Assembly: GCA_947447815.1 (NCBI GenBank)
Contig: CANFLJ010000002.1
Coordinates: forward strand, 1 to 23,828
Direction of reading: 5' to 3'
Origin: Chitinophagaceae bacterium
Lineage (GTDB): Bacteria > Bacteroidota > Bacteroidia > Chitinophagales > Chitinophagaceae
DNA length: 23,828 nt
Positions within the stretch are counted from its first letter, which is position 1. Every line of letters starts with the position of its first letter. The translations under genes were made by a program, and so were the position numbers. Below, one piece after another: positions 14,690 to 23,800 of the stretch. Under the pieces are notes generated by a model. It was not told where the DNA came from, ran no database searches, and saw only the letters and a list, made by a program, of their open reading frames with translations.

Positions 14690-16534
14690 ATGAGAATTTA
14701 CTGGTTACATTTTAAAATTTTGTTGTTGCTATTGTTGGTATTATCCTCTTGTAATGAGATTTTTGATAGTAAAGATTTTACTGTTTCGAATAAGCTTTTA
14801 GAAATTGCCAGCAAAGAATTGAATTCTAAACCAGATATTGTAGTTGTCATTACTGACTCTGTTTTACACATTTCTGATAAAAATAAACTAGATAATAAAA
14901 TATTATTGAAAGCTTTGGTTTTGCGTCAGAAAGCGTTTTCGAGACTGGAGAACATGGATTCTGTAATTGCGGTTGGCAATAAATTGAGGATAATTGCTGA
15001 AAGAATACCCGACTCTTTAGCTATAGCTAATTCGCTTTTGCTGGTGAAGGGGGAAGTGGACTATGTAGAGCATCGGCAGTTATTAAAATACCTACCTCAA
15101 GCTATTGCTACTTTTGATAAAGCAAAAATGTATTATGAAAAGGGGCTGCTACTTACCAATTATGGTGCTAGCTTGAATAAGAAAGGAGATTACCAATTAG
15201 CGCAGACAATGCTGTTTAAAGCATATAAGATATTTGACGAGCTAGATAGTACAAAAGCACTTTGGAAAGTATGTTTGAATATAGGAAATACCTATCATTA
15301 TATAGATAGCTGGAAAGATGAACTGGTCTATTATAAAAAAGCATATGATATTGCTGTAAAAAGAAATGATTCAGTAGAAAGGGCAGCTACCTTGGTTAAT
15401 ATCAGTGGTTATTATAATGATACACAGAACTATGGTGTAGCTACTCAAAATTACGATACTGCTATTTATTATATTACGGAAGCAAATAAAATAATTCCAA
15501 AATCATTTGCTAATCAGAATCTACAAATGAAAATTGATTATCAGATGGCTAATATATTTAAAAATAAAGGAAATTATTCTTTGGCTGAATCTGTTTTTAA
15601 TAACTTATTGCAAAGCTGTAATAAAAAGGGGGCAATGGAAGGTGTAGCAATGGCTTGTAATGGCTTGGGAGCGGTGTATGCTAAAACCAATAGACCATTG
15701 ATAGCAATAGAGTACATAAAAAATGCTTTGAAAATTGCAGATTCTATTGGCCAGTCTACGCTTGTGTTGGAGATTTATCCCAATTTGATTAATACCTATC
15801 AAAATATGGGTGATTATAAACATGCTTTGGAGGCATTGATGTTAAAGACTGATCTAAATGATTCGTTAGTCACACTGGAAAAGGATCTGACTGTACATGG
15901 GTTGGAAAACAGGTATGAAACAGAGAAAAAAGAGCAGGAGAATAAACTTCTTATCACTGAACTGTCTCTTAATAGGAAGATAATTATTTTACTGATTGTT
16001 ATTTCAATAGTGTTGGTATTATTATGGCAGGTACGAAAAAAGTTGCATAAACAACTGGAAGCATCCTATGATGTACTGATGGAAAAATATAGAGTTGAAA
16101 GAGAAGATAAACAGGTACAAGTAAGACTGCCATTATCTGTTGTAGCTAATGAGGTTGTACAAGAGGTGGAAGCTGAAACTGTTTTAGTAAATGGTTTGTT
16201 TGAAAGATTGAGCCAGTATTATAAAGAGGAGCAACCGTATAAGAATCCAAAATTAAAGGCGGAAGAAGTTGTCAGTTATTTAGGTGTTTCTCAAAATGAC
16301 ATTTTGAAAGTATTAAAGGCTAACAACTATCCTAACTTTAATGCCTTTACCAACTACTATAGAGTAGAAGCGGCAAAAAGTATGTTTGAAGATGCTGCTT
16401 ACGATCATTTAAAAATAGAGACTATAGCTGAGATGGCTGGTTTTGGAAACAAAAGAAGTTTTTATACTGCATTTGAGGGGGTTACTGGGGTGAATCCAGG
16501 GTACTATCGTAATAGTTTTTTAAAGAAGGTTTAA
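14690..16534 (+). CDS. Membrane-anchored TPR sensor with cytoplasmic AraC-type DNA-binding domain
   Basis: The native start is taken as ATG 14690 (614 aa), giving a clean signal MRIYWLHFKILLLLLLVLSSC with a lipobox Cys at 21. An in-frame ATG at 14672 inside the IS would add six residues (MLNNFI). Residues about 30-390 are helical repeats, with recognisable TPRs from about 150 (NYGASLNKKGDYQLAQTMLF, NIGNTYHYID, NISGYYNDTQNYGVA, CNGLGAVYAKTN), presumably periplasmic. Residues about 398-428 are coiled coil (LENRYETEKKEQENKL), 430-449 a membrane helix (IIILLIVISIVLVLLW), and 508-614 an HTH_18/AraC domain (YKNPKLKAEEVVSYLGVS, FTNYYRVEAAKSMFED, IETIAEMAGFGNKRSFYTAF, TGVNPGYYR). Signals sensed outside could thus act directly on DNA. 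It is bracketed by two mobile elements. Confidence 0.92.
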   Translation: MRIYWLHFKILLLLLLVLSSCNEIFDSKDFTVSNKLLEIASKELNSKPDIVVVITDSVLHISDKNKLDNKILLKALVLRQKAFSRLENMDSVIAVGNKLRIIAERIPDSLAIANSLLLVKGEVDYVEHRQLLKYLPQAIATFDKAKMYYEKGLLLTNYGASLNKKGDYQLAQTMLFKAYKIFDELDSTKALWKVCLNIGNTYHYIDSWKDELVYYKKAYDIAVKRNDSVERAATLVNISGYYNDTQNYGVATQNYDTAIYYITEANKIIPKSFANQNLQMKIDYQMANIFKNKGNYSLAESVFNNLLQSCNKKGAMEGVAMACNGLGAVYAKTNRPLIAIEYIKNALKIADSIGQSTLVLEIYPNLINTYQNMGDYKHALEALMLKTDLNDSLVTLEKDLTVHGLENRYETEKKEQENKLLITELSLNRKIIILLIVISIVLVLLWQVRKKLHKQLEASYDVLMEKYRVEREDKQVQVRLPLSVVANEVVQEVEAETVLVNGLFERLSQYYKEEQPYKNPKLKAEEVVSYLGVSQNDILKVLKANNYPNFNAFTNYYRVEAAKSMFEDAAYDHLKIETIAEMAGFGNKRSFYTAFEGVTGVNPGYYRNSFLKKV

Positions 16535-16536
16535 GG

Positions 16537-16771
16537 TAGGCTGTTCAAAATGTAGTATACTTTATCTTACACTATTGGGTGCTTTTTGTGAGTTGAGACC
16601 CCGAAATTTCTGCTTGAGGAATACAAATACATTGAACCACAGGAGTCACGGTGGCACAGCGGAACACGGAGGTTATGAATGAATGCAAATACAGAGAACA
16701 GAGAGAACCGCAAGCGGTTAATCGGTTGCTAAAAAGTGTAAGATGAGATATAGCGTGTTTTGAACAGCCTA
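16537..16771. mobile_element. MITE-like element, 235 bp
   Basis: The terminal inverted repeats are 37 bp each (16537-16573 and 16735-16771): 14 identical bp TAGGCTGTTCAAAA, 13 diverged, then 10 identical bp ATCTTACACT. It is flanked by GGTTTAAGG on both sides (16528-16536 and 16772-16780), a 9-bp target duplication. It has no coding capacity. The interior holds an AACCGC-AA-GCGGTT hairpin (16706-16719) and a stretch of ACAGGAG/ACGGTGG/ACGGAGG-like words (16635-16674). The regulator's TAA stop lies in the left target duplication, so the gene end is kept. Confidence 0.85.
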
Positions 16772-16826
16772 GGTTTAAGGAGTTTAAGGGTTTAAGATTG
16801 AATACAAATTCAATTGATAATGTATC

Positions 16827-17090
16827 CGAATCGGGGCTGTAATTGTTGCAGCTTATTGACTAAAGTACTAAATATTTATGGCAATAATCAGAAATTCGTT
16901 TAATAAGTCCATATTGGGCATTAATGGTTTATTGCGGTCTTTAAGGTCTAGTTTGTCTTGTAATTAGGTTCAATGGGCTTCACCCATAGTTAATATATTT
17001 CGCACTTTCAGTGCTTTTTATAGGTAATTTTCTTAACTTAATGACATTGGCCTAAGGCACTAAGCTACAACAATTACAGCCCTTGATTCG
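16827..17090. repeat. 264-bp segment bounded by a ~29-bp inverted repeat
   Basis: The left arm (16827-16855) and right arm (17061-17090) are reverse complements: CGAATC, then GGGCTGTAATTGTTG, then AGCTTA with one mismatch and a one-base length difference. It encloses the first copy of the 86-bp repeat. This is either a second non-autonomous element or a composite intergenic repeat; no target duplication is clear. Confidence 0.65.
16969..17054. repeat. 86-bp hairpin-rich intergenic repeat, copy 1
   Basis: Matches 17173-17258 with three mismatches. It contains a TGGGCTTCACCCA hairpin, a GCACT-TTC-AGTGC hairpin and a TAGG...CCTA outer pairing around CTTAACTTAATGACATTGG. Confidence 0.92.
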
Positions 17091-17172
17091 CATAAAATAC
17101 AATTACAGAATACTTATTAACCTGATATTTTTATTAATACCCACAACAAACGCAGTAGAACCTGCAATTATA

Positions 17173-17258
17173 TTCAATGGGCTTCACCCATTGCTAATAT
17201 AGTTCGCACTTTCAGTGCTTTTTATAGGTAATTTTCTTAACTTAATGACATTGGCCTA
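17173..17258. repeat. 86-bp hairpin-rich intergenic repeat, copy 2
   Basis: Same unit as 16969-17054, here with a complete AATGGG/CCCATT stem. The following 17259-17675 holds no gene that I can support, only short inverted repeats (AATGGAT/ATCCATT at 17417-17450; GCAGTA/TACTGC near 17560-17580). Confidence 0.92.
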
Positions 17259-17679
17259 TTGGAACACTCCATCCTTGCTTCGCAAAATGTATAATTGATA
17301 CCCCCTCCGAAACTTTTGTTTTGGGTTTTGTTTTTATTGGGATTGCTTTGTGCTTAATGATTGACTGTTATGGTTTTTCTTTCTTACCGAATTTACCCGT
17401 CTTACGCCCCTGAAGTAATGGATAATTGTTGGGTTATGAGTCAATCCATTTAAAAATTTTAGTCCGTACTGGATTATATTTCAATATTTTATGTGCTATA
17501 TAAAAGACAATAATTTAAATATATTAATTCTTATTATTTCATAAAAAATTTAGGGGTAAAAGCAGTAGAAATATTACTGCAGAAAGCAGAATGATTTTTA
17601 TGAAAAAAGATGGGTGAATTTTATTTGAAAAGCTGTAATTATTGGAGTATGTTTAGACTTGTTGTGAATAATTTATGAT

Positions 17680-17733
17680 TTGATTATCAATAAGTTAGGT
17701 TTTAAATAAGAAAATGTTTACTTCTACAATTTG
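17680..17733 (+). promoter_or_regulatory. Candidate promoter of the giant secreted protein gene
   Basis: The palindrome TTGAT-T-ATCAA (17680-17690) is followed by TAAGTTA, by AAAATGTTTAC and, 40 bp after the centre, by TACAATTTG (17725-17733). The arrangement matches 13575-13627 and, more loosely, 7144-7197. It implies a 5' untranslated region of about 90 nt. Confidence 0.5.
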
Positions 17734-17754
17734 AAGACTAATAGTTTATTTTTT

Positions 17755-17818
17755 GATTTTGCGTTTAGAATAATAGTGCGCTAATGCTATGCCCATTATT
17801 TTATAAAATCGCAAATTC
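17755..17818 (+). promoter_or_regulatory. Hairpin in the 5' untranslated region of the giant gene
   Basis: GATTTTGCG (17755-17763) pairs with CGCAAATTC (17810-17818) with one mismatch, and AATAAT (17769-17774) pairs with ATTATT (17795-17800) inside it. The hairpin ends 12 nt before the ATG and could affect translation or mRNA stability. Confidence 0.4.
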
Positions 17819-17830
17819 AAATTAAATAAG

Positions 17831-20800
17831 ATGAAGAAAATGTTGTCTTCTTACAGAATGTTTTTTTTATTGGTTGGTGTTCTGTTTTGTTCGCTGACTA
17901 ATGCGCAGTGGGAATCTATGGGTAACATTAATACCACAATCTACAACTACAGTAGTCTTACTGTTGGAGATACGGATAATGTGGGGAACTTTTATATGGA
18001 AAGTGCTTCACCGAACAGTAACGGTAAAAATTATGTTTCTGTTTGGAATGGTAGTACGTGGTCGGAACTTGGGGGAACAAATAGTTCTACTTTCAATGGT
18101 TTTGCCTTGACTTTAGATGTTAAGCCTGATGGTACTTTGTATGCTGCAGGTGATTTTACCAATGCTAATGGTAAGCATTATGTAGCTAAATGGAATGGAA
18201 GTAACTGGAGCGAGGTAGGTGGGGGCAATACAACTACCATTTTTAATAATCAGATAACTTCTATAGCTGCAGATAATGTAGGAAATGTATATGGCTGTAC
18301 ACCTACACTTACCAATACTAACGGGAAGTATATGGTGGTGAAATGGAATGGTAGTACCTGGTCGGAACTTGGAGGTATTAACAATTCTTCTTTTAATGGT
18401 CAAATACAAAAATTAAAATGCGATGCTGCTGGTAATTTATATGCTTTAGGTTACTTTACCAATGCTAATGGTAAATATTTTGTAGCTAAATGGAATGGTA
18501 GTAGCTGGAGCGAAATTGGTGGTGCAGGCAATAGTACCTTTAATGGTATCATATACTGCATAGCTTTTGATAATAGTGGTAACTTGTATGTGGGTGGTGG
18601 GTTTACTAATGTGAATGGTAAATATTATGTAGCTAAGTGGAATGGGAATAGCTGGAGCGAAATTGGAGGTGCAGGAAATTCTTCCTTTAATTCTTACGCC
18701 ATGACTATTACAATGGATGCCAATGAAAATATTTATGCTTCGGGTTATTTTAAAAATGCCAATAATAGACCTTATGTAGCTATATGGAATGGGAGTAACT
18801 GGGCTCAGTTTGGTGATGAAATAACAGGTAGTTTTCCGCAGGTAAATGAATTAAAGATATTAAAAGGAAACCGTTTATTTATAAATTATACAACTGCACC
18901 ATTTGCTTTTCCACAACCAAGTGTTGCACTTTATCATCCGCAGCCACCCCGATTTAATTCAAGGTTAAATACTTTATCTTTATGTGAAAATGCGGGTAAT
19001 AGTAGTTTGAACAATTTTTTAATGGTTAATTGCGATACAGCAAACGAAACAATTACTTATTCAGTAATTACCAATCCAACTCATGGTATTTTGACAACAG
19101 GTACCAATATAAATTTGAGTAATCTGGGTAGTAATGCTGTTGCAGGATGGAGTTATACACCTACTGGGGGATATGTAGGGGCAGATAAGATAATTATAAA
19201 CTTTACTTCGAGTTTGGGTATAGTTCGTTGTGATACTATTAATATAGCTGTTAATACACCTACTACTTCTATTACTAATACAGCCATTTGTTCATCGGCA
19301 TTGCCTTATAGCTGGAATTCGAATAGCTATAGTGTAGCAGGAACTTATCTGGTACATTTAACCAATGCAAATGGATGTGATAGTGCTGCAACTTTGAACC
19401 TTACTATTAAAGCAACCAGTACATTTGATACTGCCGTAGCATTGATGCCCTATCAATTTCCTTATACATGGAGGGGAACCAGTTATCAATCTGCCGGAGT
19501 TTATACAAAGCATTATACCAATAGTATGGGTTGTGATAGTGCTGCTACACTTACCATAGTAGGATATACTGCACCTTCAATTTCTTATACTGGTCCGCAA
19601 TATTACAATACTAATGAGGCTATTACGCCATTGGTTCCTAAAGATACCGTTACTGGTCCTGTACCTGCTGCTATTCCTTTTGGAATAAGTGCTTTTGTAG
19701 GTAAAGGCAGTGCAGGTAGTACAGGTGGTACAGGAACAAATGCTGCTTTTTATGGACCTACTGGCATGGCAAGAGATGCGAGTGGCAACTTGTATATTGT
19801 AGATACCTATAATCATCTGATTCGTAAAATAAATGCTGCTGGTACTGTAAGTACTATTGCTGGCGATGGGTATGTATATTTGGGTTATGGCAAATTATCG
19901 AATAATGCTACAGGTACTAGTGCGAGTTTTAACTATCCTACTGGGGTAGTAGTAGATAAAAATAGTACTTACCTGTATATAGCGGATAAAATTAATAACG
20001 TAATCAGAAAAATATCGCTTACCTCCCCTTATGCAGTTACCACTTTTGCGGGTACAAGTTCGGCAGGTAGTGCAGATAATGCTACTGGAACCTCGGCTAC
20101 TTTTAATAATCCCGAAGGTATTGCTATTAATGGGGGAGATACCATGTATATAGCAGACCGATTGAGTAATAAAATACGAAGAATAACACCTGCAGGAGCT
20201 GTAAGCACTTTTGCAGGTAGTGGAACTGCTGGTAGTACGGATGCTAGCGGAACATTGGCTAGTTTTAACAACCCTACAGGGTTAGTACTGGATGCTGCCG
20301 GTAATGTGTATGTGGCTGATTTTGGCAGTAATAAAATTCGTAAAATATCTCCTGCGGGTGTAGTAAGTACCCTTGCAGGTAGTGGTACAGCAAGCAGTGT
20401 AGATGGTTTGGGAACTGCGGCTACTTTTAATGGGCCTCATGGATTGACCATTGATAAATTTGGTAACTTGTATGTAGCTGACCAAACTGGCAACAAAATT
20501 CGTAAAGTAACCCCTACGGGTCTCGTGACAACTATTGTAGGTACTGGTGTAGCAAGTTCGGTAAATAATGTGGTTGGCACTTCAGCTACTATTAATCAGC
20601 CTACCAATTTATTGTTCAATGCTGCTGGTGATACGCTTTATGTATCGGACTATGCGGGTGACTATATCAGAAAAATATCTTTATCTGGATATAGTATTAG
20701 TCCGACATTGCCTGCGGGTTTAAGTTTTGATGGTACTAACGGAACTATTAGTGGTACGCCAACGGCAGTAACTGCGATGACTTCTTATACTGTGATGGGT

Positions 20801-23800
20801 ACTAATAGTATAGGTAGTGATACTGCAGTAATAAATATTAAAGTATGTGCTGCTACCAGTAGCACTACAACAATTACTATAAAAGTAAATCAATTGCCTT
20901 ATAGCTGGAATGGGTTAGTTTTTACTACCTCTGGTACACAAACAGCACACATAACCAATGTAGCAGGATGTGATAGTGCTGCTACGCTAGTGCTGAATGT
21001 AGCGCCAAGTATTAGTTATGCAGGGCCACAAGTATATACTGTAGGGCAGGCAATAACGCCACTGGCACCTAGTAATAGTGGAGGTTCTGTACCAAACATA
21101 CTGTCTGGTGAAGTAAGCACTTTTGCAGGTAGTACTACTGTGGGGTATACCGATGGAGCCAATACAGTTGCGCAGTTTAATGCTCCATCCGGTTTGGCTT
21201 TTGATAATAATGGGAATCTTTTGGTAGCAGATATCAATAATAAAAGTATTCGTAAAATAACCAGTACTGGGGATGTTTCCACTTTTGCCACAACTGGTAA
21301 AGCAGTAGAAGATGTGGTTGTAGATGATGGGGGTAATGTATATGCTGCAAACGCAATAGACAATACAATACAAAAAATAACCCCTGGAGGTGTTGTTAGC
21401 GTTTTTGCTTCTGGATTTAACTTACCTTCTGGTATTGGAATAGATGCTTTGGGTAATTTGTTTGTAGCAGACCAGAATAACAATCAAATAAAGAAAATAA
21501 CTCCAGCTGGTGTAGTGTCCATATTTGCAGGAACAGGTACTGCAGGTAGTGCAAATGGTGCAAAAGCAACGGCAACATTTGATAAGCCATGGGATGTTGC
21601 AGTGGATATAACAGGAAATGTATATGTATCGGATCAAAATAATAATCTAATCAGGAAAATTGATACTACAGGAATAGTCACCACTTTTGCAACAGGTTTT
21701 TGGTATCCAAAGGGTATAACTGTAGATGCTAAGGGTAATGTGTATGTAGCTGATTATAGCTTAGATCAGATTAAGAAAATTAGTCCTTCAGGAGTTGTTA
21801 CCATTTTAGCGGGCCAGTATAACCGTTCTGGTTATGTTGACGGTCCGGGTATTTCAGCTCGATTTAATTATCCAACTGGTGTAGCCGTAGATTCAAAGGG
21901 CAATGTGTTTGTGGGGGATTATCAAAATTTCATGATACGTAAAATATCCTCAATAGGGTATTCCATTAGCCCTGCGTTGCCAACAGGTTTACGACTGGAT
22001 ACTACAGGCTCTATAATAGGTAAGCCTACTGTATTAAGCGCTGCTACTACCTATAGTGTTATTGCTACTAACGCTGTTGGCAGTGATACTGCTACCGTTA
22101 ATATTAGTGTAACATGCTTACCTACTACCGCTACTATCAGTCGTATAGCCTGTGGCAGTTATACTTGGCATGGCACTACTTACACTAATAGTGGAGTATA
22201 CACATTTGATAGTTTGAATAAGGCAGGATGTGATAGTCTTACAACCTTAAATCTGACTATTAATAAACTTACCAGGGATACCATTAATCAAAATGCCTGT
22301 AGCAGTTATGCTTGGCATGGCACTACTTATACCAATAGTGGTGTGTATACATTTGATAGTTTGAATAAGGCGGGTTGTGATAGTCTTACCATCTTGAACC
22401 TAACTATTAATAAACCTACCACAGATACTATAAGATATACTGCCTGTGGTAGTTATACCTGGCATGGAATTACTTATACGAAAAATGGTTTTTATACATT
22501 TGATAGTTTGAATAAGGCGGGTTGTGATAGTCTTACCACATTAGATTTAACGATTGCACTGGCTCCTGCCACATTTGGATATACCACCCCGGATACTTTT
22601 AAAGTAGGTACGGCTATTACCGTTTTAAGCCCTGCTATAAAAATAGATTCAGTGGGCAGTAGATTTATTAAGCCTGTTATATTTATAAAAATGGATCAGG
22701 CGGGTAATTATTTTGTGAGAGATAGTGTTGGATTGAAAAAAGTAGCTGCTGGAAATGGAGCTATTACCACCCTTAATTCAGATGCTGGTATTTCGGGACT
22801 AACTGTAGATGCAACAGGAAATGTATACTATGCTAGTTTAACAGATGGTGCTATTCATAAAATAACGCCTGCTGGTAATAATACAGTCATAATAACCGGA
22901 TTGTCCGGGTATGTTTATGATTTAGCATTGGATACTACAGGTAATTTTTATGCATCAATAGCGCCTCCAATCCAAAATGCAAAAGGAGCATTGGTGAAAA
23001 TAGGGCAAGGAGGACAAACAACTGTTATTGATTCTGGTTATTTCAGGGGCTTAGCATTAGACAAAGCAGGTAATATTTATGTAAATGATATTGGTAATAT
23101 TAACATTTGGGGTAGTGGTAAGGTAAAGAAAATAAACCCTGCAGGAATTAAAACTATTATTGGTACAGGATACGAAAATAATTTAGGTATTGCACTAGAT
23201 GCAGCTGGGAATGTGTTTATTACCGATCAGACTAATAATGCTATCAATAAAATAGGTAATGATGGAAGTAGCAAGATTGTTGCAACTGGATTTTATGTGC
23301 CCGTTGCTATTGCTTTGGATTCAGCAATGAATATCTATGTGGGTGATGTTGGCAGGACAACTGTACTTAAAATACCAGCGGGGGATGCTGCTACTGGCTA
23401 TAGTATTAGTCCTTCGTTGCCAGTGGGATTAAGTTTAAATACCACTACGGGAGAAATAAGCGGTAACCCTACAGTTAGTGCTGCTTTTCAGAATTATACC
23501 GTAACTGCGACCAATTGTACTGGTTCTAAAACAACGATGGTGAATATAGGGGTAAAAGCAAATTGTACGCCTACCACTGGTACTGTAATCCAATCGGCTT
23601 GTGGCAGCTACACATGGCACGGAACAACGTATACAGCAAGTGGTTCTTATACATTTGACAGTCTGAATAAATCGGGTTGTGATAGTTTAACTACTTTGAA
23701 TCTGACTATTAAACAACCAACCACTGGTACTGTAATTCAATCGGCTTGTGGCAGCTACACATGGCACGGAACAACGTATACAGCAAGTGGTTCTTATACA

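Noticed and set aside
16969..17258. Could the two 86-bp repeats be a CRISPR-like array?
   Set aside because: There are only two copies, 204 bp apart and much longer than CRISPR repeats, with no regular spacers and no cas genes.
17417..17450. AATGGAT/ATCCATT inverted repeat as a terminator or operator
   Set aside because: A 7-bp stem with a 20-nt loop, no T-tract and no adjacent gene end; likely chance.
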